A stretch of 64,000 nt of DNA from IMG/VR virus record IMGVR_UViG_3300048838_000238, positions 1 to 64,000 of that record; one strand, given 5' to 3'. Positions 32,363 to 39,428 of this stretch are shown here, piece by piece (the stretch's first letter is position 1; each line of letters opens with the position of its first letter). Position numbers and translations under genes: made by a program. Origin of the DNA: a virus. The notes under the pieces were generated by a model. It did not search any database. It saw nothing but the letters and a program-made list of their open reading frames with translations, and was not told the origin of the DNA.

Positions 32363-33118
32363 TCACGCGGCCTTTACAAATTGAGGGTATTTTTCGGCGA
32401 TCTCACGCAACGCTCGTTCGCGCTCCGCTTCGGCGCGACGCCGCTCATGCAGCAAAGACGAGTAGGTTCGCGCCACATACGGATCTGACGACTGAACAAC
32501 TAGAAACCGATGCACAGGTTGAACTCGGTATTGCTGCCTCACACCTTCGCAGTAATGAACCTCTTGAATGCCATAGCCGAAATCGCGGTAGTGCTTTGAG
32601 AACACGTAGGCGATGTTGCGGTGGATTGTTTTCAAGTCCAGGACCAGTACGCGGCCTTCGCGGAAGATCAACTTATCGGGGCGGCATTTCAGCCAGAGCC
32701 CTGTCGCGGTGTGCCGCCACTTGATCGTCGTCTCAACTGGTCCGGGATCGCGCAGCCAGTCGCCGGCCTTCTTGAACAGCGAGTCGGACATCCTCCGCAC
32801 CGCTTCTAGTTCGTTGGACCGCAAGAGAAGCATGTCCGGGTTATCTGCGCGGAACGCATCCCAGACCTTGCCGCGACGGCTCTTGATGTACGGCGGAATC
32901 TCGCGAACAGTCTCTTTGAATTTAGCCGTTTCAAGAACTCTCGTGTGCGTAGCCGTGCCGATATCCAAGTAGCCTTTGCGCGGTTCGCGCTCCTTGCCTC
33001 CGAGTATCCACTTGTCGTGGAACTCAGTAGGTTTGAACAGGTAGTCCGAGAGCATCGAAGCGCTGATCGCGGTTCGATCGGCGTGGTACTGTTCGTTGGT
33101 GACGTTTTCGATTATCAC
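32363..33118 (-). CDS. PD-(D/E)XK (RecE/lambda-exo-like) exonuclease
   Basis: 251 residues from GTG 33118, overlapping the sigma stop (GTGA). GTATHTRVLE (~53), KCRPDKLIFREGRVLVLDLK (~155-174; D...D-L-K core) and IQEVHYCEGV (~192) follow the phage RecE/YqaJ-type exonuclease pattern. It degrades one strand of duplex ends to feed the RecT annealase. Co-transcribed with sigma. Confidence 0.8.
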   Translation of the reverse strand: MIIENVTNEQYHADRTAISASMLSDYLFKPTEFHDKWILGGKEREPRKGYLDIGTATHTRVLETAKFKETVREIPPYIKSRRGKVWDAFRADNPDMLLLRSNELEAVRRMSDSLFKKAGDWLRDPGPVETTIKWRHTATGLWLKCRPDKLIFREGRVLVLDLKTIHRNIAYVFSKHYRDFGYGIQEVHYCEGVRQQYRVQPVHRFLVVQSSDPYVARTYSSLLHERRRAEAERERALREIAEKYPQFVKAA

Positions 33119-33798
33119 GCTTCCACCGCCGTTTGCATTAACTCGCCGTCCGCCATTCTTCGCAGCCGCTCTCCGAGAATCGGCAACTCGTCTCTGATTC
33201 GCATGGCAACGTAGCACTGCGAACATCCGACTTGTTTTGCAATATCAACGAACGTCCAGTCGTACCGGAATCGAAGATCGATCATCGTGCGCATTGGTTC
33301 GCTAAGCGAAAGCAAAAGCCGATCAAAGCTATCTTCATCTTCCAAGACTTGCCTGTCGTACTCGCAGCCTTCGTCGGCGTAATCTTGCAAGATGGTCCAC
33401 TGCTGACCGCTGGTGCCTTGTACCTGATCGATGGAGGCGGTTTTCTGAAAGACTGCCATCGCTTCTTCGCGAGAAGCGATTCCCTTTGGCCGGCGGCAGC
33501 CGCTCGGAACCAGTTCGCGCAGAAAGTCCGCCACCGCACCATCGATCTGACCCGTCAAGAACGTCGACACCGTGCCGCTTTCGCGCCGGTATCGGTCGAT
33601 CGCGCCCAGTAACCTGATAACCACAACCTGCGATGCGTCATTTATGTTGTCGCCGAAGACGCGACGCGCTGCGCGATAGCGAATCGTCGGCCACCAGTAT
33701 TGAATCAGTTGATCGCGAGCTTGCATGTCGCCGGCCTGCGCCTTGAGGATAAGATCAAGATCCCGATCTGCGTTTGACTTGATCTTCTCTTTCGCCAT
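33115..33798 (-). CDS. Sigma-70 family factor, FliA/WhiG-like
   Basis: 227 residues from ATG 33798 (AAGGAAG upstream). Region 2: AGDMQARDQLIQYWWPTIRY to GAIDRYRRESGTVSTFL. FLTGQIDGAVADFLREL, then CRRPKGIA resembles the start of region 3 in FliA/WhiG (...R..DxLR...PR). Region 4 helix-turn-helix: MIDLRFRYDWTFVDIAKQVG then CSQCYVAMRI. It lacks region 1, as group-3 sigmas do. It should direct RNA polymerase to alternative promoters; 15 FliA-like sites in this window are the candidates. Two are upstream of its own leader. Confidence 0.82.
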   Translation of the reverse strand: MAKEKIKSNADRDLDLILKAQAGDMQARDQLIQYWWPTIRYRAARRVFGDNINDASQVVVIRLLGAIDRYRRESGTVSTFLTGQIDGAVADFLRELVPSGCRRPKGIASREEAMAVFQKTASIDQVQGTSGQQWTILQDYADEGCEYDRQVLEDEDSFDRLLLSLSEPMRTMIDLRFRYDWTFVDIAKQVGCSQCYVAMRIRDELPILGERLRRMADGELMQTAVEA

Positions 33799-33844
33799 CA
33801 CACTTCCTTGCAGGCAACAGGCACGCTTTCCTGCGCGAGCCACG

Positions 33845-33891
33845 ATGAAATAAAACGCTATGCGGCGCGACGCCATCCGCGCCGCATAGCG
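33845..33891 (-). terminator. Strong intrinsic terminator before sigma gene
   Basis: 14-bp perfect GC-rich stem, CGCTATGCGGCGCG at 33856-33869 and its complement at 33878-33891, 8-nt loop, followed on the minus strand by TTTTATTT. It lies between the tandem promoters (34081-34204) and the sigma start, so it must be bypassed for sigma expression. Confidence 0.85.
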
Positions 33892-34046
33892 AGAAGAGAA
33901 CTACCGCCCTCTTGCGAATCCTTCCATCGCCGATTGACAGTCCATGAGACACGCGCCATCCGGTTCCCTCCGCGCGCTTCGGCGATTCCACTTAACAGGA
34001 CAGAAGTCTTGGTCGCGCTCCTTGCGGTTTCTCGGTCAGTTTCCAT
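33858..34046 (-). CDS. Leader ORF overlapping the terminator
   Basis: 62 codons, ATG 34046, stop inside the far arm of the terminator stem. Basic product (RETARSATKTSVLLSGIAEA and an Arg-rich end). Weak ribosome site. A ribosome translating to the stop would melt the hairpin, so this may be a leader peptide coupling translation to read-through. It may not be a functional protein. Confidence 0.4.
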   Translation of the reverse strand: METDRETARSATKTSVLLSGIAEARGGNRMARVSWTVNRRWKDSQEGGSSLLAMRRGWRRAA

Positions 34047-34080
34047 ACTCGTCTGCCGACTCCCGTCCCGTGTTCCAATG

Positions 34081-34128
34081 CTATGTCAGTGTGATATAGG
34101 CTATTCGCAGCGACTCGGGGAATCTTGG
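34081..34128 (-). promoter_or_regulatory. Sigma-gene promoter 1, FliA-like, with operator
   Basis: Minus strand: CCAAGATTC, 10 nt, TGCGAATAGC, then CTATATC/ACACT/GACATAG. Transcription would run into the leader ORF, terminator and sigma gene. Confidence 0.82.
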
Positions 34129-34149
34129 ATTGAGTTTTCAGGAATTTCC

Positions 34150-34204
34150 CTATATCAAGGTGACATAGCTTACGAACTATTCGCTGCGCGTCAACATATC
34201 TTTG
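34150..34204 (-). promoter_or_regulatory. Sigma-gene promoter 2, FliA-like, with operator
   Basis: Minus strand: CAAAGATAT, 10 nt, AGCGAATAGT, then seven extra bases before the operator CTATGTC/ACCTT/GATATAG. Second of a tandem pair. Confidence 0.72.
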
Positions 34205-34228
34205 GTCGAACTTGCAAGATTGCGGTTT

Positions 34229-35359
34229 TTATTCTTGAACAGCCGCGCCGAACAGCCATCCGCGAACGTGATCGGCGACAGCGCGCAACCGCCGATCTTC
34301 AATGTTCTCGCGATACATGCCTGATATCGTGTTGTCCGAATGCCCCATGATGGCGCGAGTCGACAAGTAATCGCCGTGCTGGTCGCCGATCGTCTGGAAG
34401 CCGTGACGTAATGCGTAGAAGCCGCGATTCGCCTCATAGACATCTTGGGACACGCAGAGCTTTTTGAACTCCGCCGACAAAGGATTTGCTTTGGAATCGG
34501 TGAACCAGCATTGGCCGCGCTTCGTGCGGAACACCAGCGGATCGGTGTCGGACTTGCGTGATTCGAGCGCCGCCTGCAACGCCCCGACTGTCTCGGGCCA
34601 CAATGGGCAGCGCCGCGCAATCCCGGTCTTCGGCCTCGGGTAGTCGATCCAGCCGTTTTGCATGTCAAGAGCGCTCACCGGAAGTTGCCCGCAGTCCCCG
34701 TTCCCGAACCCGCAGTTGATCGCTAGCAGGATCATGGCTTTCATCTGGACGTCGGCGGCAGCGATCAGCTTGCGAATCTCGACTGCGTTGAACAGTTTGC
34801 TTCCGGCCTTAGCCTTTTCGCGCCTGGTGACCCTCTTGGCAGGCCGTTTGAAATCCCCGAACCGGACTGGCTTATCGATCAACCCGTTCTCAAACCCATA
34901 CCTCAGAATCACCCGACAGCGAGTGACTTCGTTCCCTAGACTGGTCGCGTTCATGGTCTTCGACAAGGCGCGGCGGAGCTTCATCAAATCATGCGGCTGC
35001 AACTCCTGAACCACGGATGCCTTACCGAGATGCTCGATCATCCGTTCGCACGACTTGTAGTAGTCGTCATACGTCCGGTGGGCAAGTTCGCCACCGTCAC
35101 GCTTACTCTTCGCGTTCGTCATGAACGAGTTACAGAGCGTCATTAGGTCGCAGGCATCGCCGTCGAAGATCCGTGGTGACCGCCCGGACAGAAGATCGTC
35201 CTTGACGCGCAGCCATTCGGCTAAAGCTTTATCAGGGTCCGTGCCGAAGTAGAAGTCGCGGCCTCGAATCCGCTTGCGATACTGACCGGTCTTGTGGAGT
35301 CCCAACGGGAACTTATCGGCCCGCTTGCCCTTACCTGCTTCCGGATTAGAATTGTCCAT
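34229..35359 (-). CDS. int: Tyrosine recombinase (phage integrase)
   Basis: 376 residues from ATG 35359; the longer frame to 35479 runs through att arm repeats and is unlikely. Core-binding domain ~80-180, catalytic domain 200-370. PRPKTG gives the beta-hairpin Lys, YALRHGF the second Arg (Tyr replaces the usual His), MGHSD the His and MYREN the nucleophile Tyr. The first conserved Arg (GLRxGE) is replaced in CGFGNGDCGQL, as in the planctomycete integrase group I know. It integrates at the tRNA-Asn-derived site next to it. Confidence 0.88.
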   Translation of the reverse strand: MDNSNPEAGKGKRADKFPLGLHKTGQYRKRIRGRDFYFGTDPDKALAEWLRVKDDLLSGRSPRIFDGDACDLMTLCNSFMTNAKSKRDGGELAHRTYDDYYKSCERMIEHLGKASVVQELQPHDLMKLRRALSKTMNATSLGNEVTRCRVILRYGFENGLIDKPVRFGDFKRPAKRVTRREKAKAGSKLFNAVEIRKLIAAADVQMKAMILLAINCGFGNGDCGQLPVSALDMQNGWIDYPRPKTGIARRCPLWPETVGALQAALESRKSDTDPLVFRTKRGQCWFTDSKANPLSAEFKKLCVSQDVYEANRGFYALRHGFQTIGDQHGDYLSTRAIMGHSDNTISGMYRENIEDRRLRAVADHVRGWLFGAAVQE

Positions 35360-35640
35360 TGTCGACCGCTCGCATGGTAGAAAAGTGGTACTAGGGTAGC
35401 TTTTAGGGTAGCGACAAAAATACCAAGTAGACGTTTTACCTGCAAGACAACGACGAAAACCAATAAAAACAAGCATCAAACGACTTCATTCCCCTGTAGC
35501 TCAGTCGGTAGAGCAGCGGACTGTTAAACTACTTAGCCGATGAGACAGGCTTGATTTCCCAAGGAAAACGCCTCATCTGGTCTCACCGATCCCGGTCAAA
35601 TCAGTCGAAAAGTGGTAGGCTACCACCGATGAACGACTGT
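35360..35640 (+). other. attP region with tRNA-Asn 5' half
   Basis: 35490-35527 is identical in layout to the 5' half of tRNA-Asn: acceptor TCCCCTG, D arm GCTC...GAGC and anticodon loop CTGTTAA (anticodon GTT). Homology stops after the loop and no 3' half follows. The 11-mer GAAAAGTGGTA occurs on both sides (35380-35390, 35607-35617), and TAGGGTAGC twice at 35392-35412, as expected of arm-type integrase sites. Phage genes lie on both sides, so this is attP. Confidence 0.75.
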
Positions 35641-35931
35641 TCAGAGTGACGACTGTATGTGATTCAAGATGCGTTCCACATCGGTCCTGTCAAGTCCGAC
35701 CGTCACTTGTATACCGAACAGATACCAACTCTCAATCGGCTGCTTGTTCATTAACCGGCCGTTGAAGTCTCGCGTTATCCGATCGTAAAAGCGAACCCAC
35801 TTTATCGGATAATGACCATTGTGAAACTTCCCCAGTACAAGCACCTCGTCTGATGCTGTCGACATAGGCCGGACAGCGTCTAGTTCGCGCAGCCATTCTG
35901 ACGTTCCACAACATGGGTCGTCCTTAGCCAT
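35641..35931 (-). CDS. Hypothetical protein (96 aa)
   Basis: Mixed alpha/beta protein: EVLVLGKFHNGHYPIKWVRF, then WYLFGIQVTVGL and a C-terminal helix. Last gene before attP; overlaps the preceding gene by 8 bp. Unrecognised. Confidence 0.55.
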   Translation of the reverse strand: MAKDDPCCGTSEWLRELDAVRPMSTASDEVLVLGKFHNGHYPIKWVRFYDRITRDFNGRLMNKQPIESWYLFGIQVTVGLDRTDVERILNHIQSSL

Positions 35932-36088
35932 TGCGCGACCTCAATCTCTGTACCATGCCTCGTTGCTTGTTGTACGAGTACACCGTGCGGATAATTTCCG
36001 GCAGAGCGTCGATGACTCCGGCCTTCTGCGCCTTTTGGATCAATCGCCGCTTTCTCGCAATATCCAGCCGCTTGACGCTTCGGTGCAT
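35924..36088 (-). CDS. Small basic protein (54 aa)
   Basis: ATG 36088 with GGAGACG before it. Almost all helix and strongly basic (SVKRLDIARKRRLIQKAQKA), as expected for a small DNA-binding protein; its place near att would fit a recombination directionality factor, but this is a guess. Confidence 0.55.
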   Translation of the reverse strand: MHRSVKRLDIARKRRLIQKAQKAGVIDALPEIIRTVYSYNKQRGMVQRLRSRNG

Positions 36089-36090
36089 GA

Positions 36091-36315
36091 TCACGTCTCC
36101 TTGAGCCAGTTGTTCCGCACGCCGCGCATCCACGAATAAGCGTAGAGGAAGCACAGCGCGAAGATACCCCACTGACCAGCCACCCAGGCCGAGTAGAACC
36201 AGAACGGCTGACCAGCCAGTCCAAAGATACAAGCCCACTTCCGATAGTGCGGTCGCTCATCCTGGCTGAGCCAGATGGCAACTGCGCCGGTCATCGCGAT
36301 GGCGATCTGTTCCAT
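36091..36315 (-). CDS. Small membrane protein (74 aa)
   Basis: Two or three hydrophobic stretches (IAIAMTGAVAIWLS, FGLAGQPFWFYSAWVA, GIFALCFLYAYSW). Matches a recurring short phage membrane protein with a GQPFWxYSAWxAGQWG motif. Role unknown. Confidence 0.65.
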   Translation of the reverse strand: MEQIAIAMTGAVAIWLSQDERPHYRKWACIFGLAGQPFWFYSAWVAGQWGIFALCFLYAYSWMRGVRNNWLKET

Positions 36316-36319
36316 AGCC

Positions 36320-36577
36320 TCACTTGAAGAACTGAATTACGTCGCGTCTGACCTTGCGACGTTTCTTGACTGGAGTGGCCGGAGCGGCGACAGTGCGGAT
36401 GTCTTCAAACGCCTCCAGCGCCTCCGATGTTACGATGTACCGCGACCTCCCGGAAGTCTTGGTTCGGATATCGATCGCCGTTAGTTGCCCTGATCTGACT
36501 AGCGTCAAGACGTGGCTATGGCAGCAGCGCCACCGCTCTGCGATCTCTGCCAAGGTGTAAGAGGCTTGCGCGGTCAT
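36320..36577 (-). CDS. Excisionase-like HTH protein
   Basis: 85 residues; ATG overlaps the upstream stop (ATGA). YTLAEIAERWRCCHSHVLTL then VRSGQLTAIDI is a MerR/Xis-type winged HTH (HTH_17), followed by SGRSRYIVTSEALEAFE and a basic tail KKRRKVRR. Close to int and attP, so excisionase is the first guess; a general regulator is also possible. Confidence 0.65.
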   Translation of the reverse strand: MTAQASYTLAEIAERWRCCHSHVLTLVRSGQLTAIDIRTKTSGRSRYIVTSEALEAFEDIRTVAAPATPVKKRRKVRRDVIQFFK

Positions 36578-36954
36578 GCTGGACCTAGCTTTTTGATCGT
36601 GATCTTCCAGTTCCCGAGTTCGCTCTTTCCGTCCGTTGCTCCAACTAAGTCAACCGTCAAGTCAGTCGCACCGTTGCGGACCGCCTCGGAGATTAAAAAC
36701 ACCGCCGCCCCCGTTGCCTTTAGCGCGTGCTTTCCGTGATCGTCATCGCAAATAGCGGCGACCGCCTCCGGCAACGGCTTCGCCAAAACTGTCTCGCGAG
36801 CCTCGATTTCATGCCTCACCCAATCTTCGGTCACTCCAGGTGAGCCAAGAGAGATGCCATTTACGCACTTACCTGACAGAATCGCCTTTAGCGACCGTAA
36901 CTCTGACTCCAGTATCTTCCGGCCTTCTGTCTGAGTTGCGGTCGTCATCGGCAT
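36574..36954 (-). CDS. Hypothetical protein (126 aa)
   Basis: Starts PMTTATQTEGRKILESELRS (second ATG at residue 3 also possible). Contains AVAAICDDDHGKHALKATGA. Overlaps both neighbours. Unrecognised. Confidence 0.55.
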   Translation of the reverse strand: MPMTTATQTEGRKILESELRSLKAILSGKCVNGISLGSPGVTEDWVRHEIEARETVLAKPLPEAVAAICDDDHGKHALKATGAAVFLISEAVRNGATDLTVDLVGATDGKSELGNWKITIKKLGPA

Positions 36955-37097
36955 TCGTCCCTTCTGGAGTCCCGTTCGTAGTCCGCTTTATCGGCGCGGT
37001 CTTCGTCGTGTAGGCGGCGTTGCTCGCGCTCGTCCGCTTCGTCTTCTGCGTTGGAGGTTCGCCAAGCGTCATAGCTTGCAGGTAGTCCGTCTTGCAT
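36945..37097 (-). CDS. Small charged protein (50 aa)
   Basis: ATG 37097 with GAGGTAA ribosome site. Extremely charged: Asp/Glu/Arg-rich (AEDEADERE, RLHDEDRADKADYERD). Its stop lies inside the next gene's start region. Likely translated; function unknown. Confidence 0.55.
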   Translation of the reverse strand: MQDGLPASYDAWRTSNAEDEADEREQRRLHDEDRADKADYERDSRRDECR

Positions 37098-37119
37098 CGA
37101 TCTTTACCTCAGTAGAGTT

Positions 37120-37251
37120 TCAGTGACAGCGGCATAAACCGCCGTTGCTCGCGTATGGTCCGTTAGGTCCGACAGGATCATCGGATGTGTAATGCTCTCC
37201 TGGAATTGCGTACCATCCGTCGCCGTCCGGGTGCGTTACCAATTCCGCCAC
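37120..37251 (-). CDS. Possible 43-aa protein
   Basis: GTG 37251 with no clear ribosome site; the frame is open 14 codons further upstream. Protein-like composition with HPDGDGWYAIPGEHYTSDD and a C-terminal CRCH. Ends 22 bp before the next ATG. Confidence 0.4.
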   Translation of the reverse strand: MAELVTHPDGDGWYAIPGEHYTSDDPVGPNGPYASNGGLCRCH

Positions 37252-37375
37252 AGTCCCACATCGCGTGATGCCTCTTGGCTTGTACGGCGCTCAAACTCGC
37301 GACACTAGGCACCGTATCTGCTATCTCGTCACTCGCACCAGATCTATGCTTTTAGCGTGACGTGATTTGAAAAAG

Positions 37376-37448
37376 TTGCGGGCCTTGGAATCGCACCAAG
37401 TTTGCTCTGCTTATGAGACAGAGAAGATGACTACACCTACCGCCCGCA
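37376..37448 (-). tRNA. tRNA-Met(CAT)-like gene, degenerate D arm
   Basis: 73 nt. Acceptor stem TGCGGGC/GCCCGCA (7 bp perfect), anticodon arm TCTGT-CTCATAA-GCAGA with anticodon CAT, 5-nt variable loop, T arm CTTGG-TGCGATT-CCAAG, discriminator A. The D arm is abnormal: its loop is short and lacks GG, and T-loop position 55 is G. No CCA encoded. It follows 37453-37698 in the unit behind 37735-37773. Either a divergent phage tRNA or a decaying one. Confidence 0.6.
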
Positions 37449-37452
37449 ATAA

Positions 37453-37698
37453 CTACGCTGACTTTCGTGCCGCTATCGCCCGTCCCGTGGTTGTGTTCGG
37501 CAGACCAGACACAAGGTTTGCCGCGCTCTCGATATCCCACGTATCGTCAACAGAGATCGAATCCAGACCTACCGCGAACGCCTCCTGGCTGACTCTCCAG
37601 ACGAGGCAATCGAACTTCACCGCGCAGAATCCGACCTTCATCGATCGCAGCGCCTTCGTGATTCTCTCCAGTTTGTCGAGTTGTTGCTTAGTCTTCAC
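37453..37698 (-). CDS. Small hypothetical protein (81 aa)
   Basis: GTG 37698 with TGGAG upstream. Basic N-terminal helix (KTKQQLDKLERITKALRSMK) then a beta-rich middle and an acidic stretch. First gene after the promoter at 37735-37773, followed at once by the tRNA-like gene. Confidence 0.55.
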   Translation of the reverse strand: MKTKQQLDKLERITKALRSMKVGFCAVKFDCLVWRVSQEAFAVGLDSISVDDTWDIESAANLVSGLPNTTTGRAIAARKSA

Positions 37699-37734
37699 CT
37701 GTTGGCTCCATAAACTGGTTGTGTGTTGATACCA

Positions 37735-37773
37735 GTAATTCGCCCGTCGCAGAACTATATTGGATTGATATAG
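37735..37773 (-). promoter_or_regulatory. FliA-like promoter with operator over the -35
   Basis: Minus strand: operator CTATATC/AATCC/AATATAG supplies the -35 (CCAATATAG), 10 nt, GGCGAATTAC. Same architecture as the site at 899-937. Drives 37453-37698 and the tRNA-like gene. Confidence 0.75.
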
Positions 37774-37797
37774 CCGAATCGGGAAAAATTTTAAAGG

Positions 37798-38310
37798 CTA
37801 CCAATCGCCCAGTATGTCGTATCTGGCCAATATCCGACGGCAGTTGTCGTCCGTCACTATCGTCGACTGGTCCGGCGCGCGACCGACTAGACTAGCCAGC
37901 TTGCTTTCGTCGATTGGATCGTGGACGTGATACTTGCACGCGCCGGCCGGCCATAAGTAGGGTACGCTGATAATCACGCACTTCGTCGCGGCCGCGAAGA
38001 GGGCGGCGGAGAACTCTTGCGTTTCTTTGAGATGCTCGATGACTTGGCAGCACGTGACGACCGACACTGGCAAAGGGACGTGTTTGGCGCTGGTGGGCCA
38101 GTAGCCGCGCGCCGCTTGGACTCCTGGCAGATGCGGGCGGGCCTCGGGTCCGAGCGTCCACCGCTCGGCAAATGCGCCCCACGTCGCTACTGGCGTGTCC
38201 ATCGGGCCGATGTCGAGGATCGACTGTTGTGGTCCGAGTTCGTCAATCCATTGGCGGAGAACGCGGTAATAGTTGTAGTGCTTTCGCTGCTCGTAGTATC
38301 CTGGCATCAT
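37798..38310 (-). CDS. Class I SAM methyltransferase-like protein
   Basis: 170 residues; ATG overlaps the glycosyltransferase stop. SILDIGPMDTPVATW resembles SAM motif I and VVTCCQVIEHLKETQEF the Methyltransf_11-type 'xDxVIEHL' motif. Short for the family, so perhaps a minimal domain. Coupled to the glycosyltransferase gene, it may help modify a surface sugar. Confidence 0.65.
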   Translation of the reverse strand: MMPGYYEQRKHYNYYRVLRQWIDELGPQQSILDIGPMDTPVATWGAFAERWTLGPEARPHLPGVQAARGYWPTSAKHVPLPVSVVTCCQVIEHLKETQEFSAALFAAATKCVIISVPYLWPAGACKYHVHDPIDESKLASLVGRAPDQSTIVTDDNCRRILARYDILGDW

Positions 38311-39428
38311 TCGTCCTCGCGGCGGGAATGGATGTAGGTGCGTACCGCGTCCCGCAATTCATTCGGCGCGGCCGACGACCAACGCAGCATCCCGTTGGGG
38401 TCGCGCACGAGGTGCTTTTCAGGGTCGAATCGGTGGCGGCGCAGGGCCTCATGCCGCGACATATATTGACGATGTTTGCGCGATCCGTGATAGAGATGCA
38501 ATGCCGGTGAGTCGACGACCCCAACGCGGCCGTGCGTTAATTTGGTCAATCCGCGCGACCAGCGAAGCATGTGGGACCGATACTCATCGCCCCAACTTCG
38601 GATATCAATTGCTCGCGCGTCGCCGACTGCCGCCGCCGCCCAGACGACGTCTCCACCGCCAGTGATCGCCATGTCGTACATGCCGCCACATTTTGCGAGC
38701 GTCTCACGTCTAGCTGCCCATGCCATTCCAGGGAATGATCTGCGCGAGTCGGCGTTTGCTTGTCGGCGGACTCGATTGTCCCACGCCATGCTAGGTCGTG
38801 GCGGGTCTTCTGCCATTGGCTGATCGTCTGCGTCCAGATACGTAATCATCGACCAAGGCTGAACAACAGCATGCAAGTTGAGTTGCTGAAGGATCTGGTC
38901 GCCGATCCCAGGACGCTCGTAAACCACGTCCGCGTCAATCCAGACAGCACAGTCGTATTGATCCGGCAGTCGATCGATCGCGGCGTTTAGCAGTGATTCT
39001 TTGTGCCAAAACTGGGCGTCACCGTCGATTTTGAACTGCCAAGTGGAGTCAATTTCAGACCGCATTCCAGGAAACAGCCCTTCGGCGCAAAATAGCGGCA
39101 GCCCTTGCTCTCTGATAGCGCCTGCGAATCGCGGATAGATTTGAACGCGCCGCCGACTCCCGTGAGGATTAAAAAACGATGTAACAACGGCGAGATTCTT
39201 TGCCGGTGGACCAGTATGCGACGGTAGGTCAAGGGGATTTTCAGCCTGCGCCACGATTCTTGCCGCCGTCGCCTCCTTGGCGCGGGGCTGCGCCACAATC
39301 CTCGCTGCCGCCGCTTCCTTGGCGAGGGGCTTCAGCTTCCAAAACGAATCGGGGATTTTCGCTTGCCCCCGCGCTACCATCTGCATTAAGCGACCCGTGT
39401 CGGTGAGCCCTACGCCGATCTTTGCCAC
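38307..39428 (-). CDS. GT-A-type glycosyltransferase
   Basis: 373 residues from GTG 39428 (GGAGG upstream). After a 70-residue N-terminal tail with a tandem AKEA(A/T)AARIVAQ repeat comes LAVVTSFFNPHGSRRR, then DCAVWIDADVVYERPG with the DxD metal motif, MAWAARRETLAKCGGMYDMA and GGGDVVWAAAAVG. This is a GT-A fold enzyme using a nucleotide sugar. Phage glycosyltransferases modify host surface glycans or virion proteins. Overlaps the fibre paralogue by 19 bp. Confidence 0.75.
   Translation of the reverse strand: MAKIGVGLTDTGRLMQMVARGQAKIPDSFWKLKPLAKEAAAARIVAQPRAKEATAARIVAQAENPLDLPSHTGPPAKNLAVVTSFFNPHGSRRRVQIYPRFAGAIREQGLPLFCAEGLFPGMRSEIDSTWQFKIDGDAQFWHKESLLNAAIDRLPDQYDCAVWIDADVVYERPGIGDQILQQLNLHAVVQPWSMITYLDADDQPMAEDPPRPSMAWDNRVRRQANADSRRSFPGMAWAARRETLAKCGGMYDMAITGGGDVVWAAAAVGDARAIDIRSWGDEYRSHMLRWSRGLTKLTHGRVGVVDSPALHLYHGSRKHRQYMSRHEALRRHRFDPEKHLVRDPNGMLRWSSAAPNELRDAVRTYIHSRREDE

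Noticed and set aside
35359-35479. Integrase N-terminal extension
   Set aside because: The extra 40 codons run through the att arm repeats and lack integrase similarity; ATG 35359 fits the family length.
37230-37262. tRNA-Leu-like sequence (GTGGCGGAATTGGTAACGC)
   Set aside because: No acceptor or T stem can be formed around it; the stretch reads well as a small ORF.
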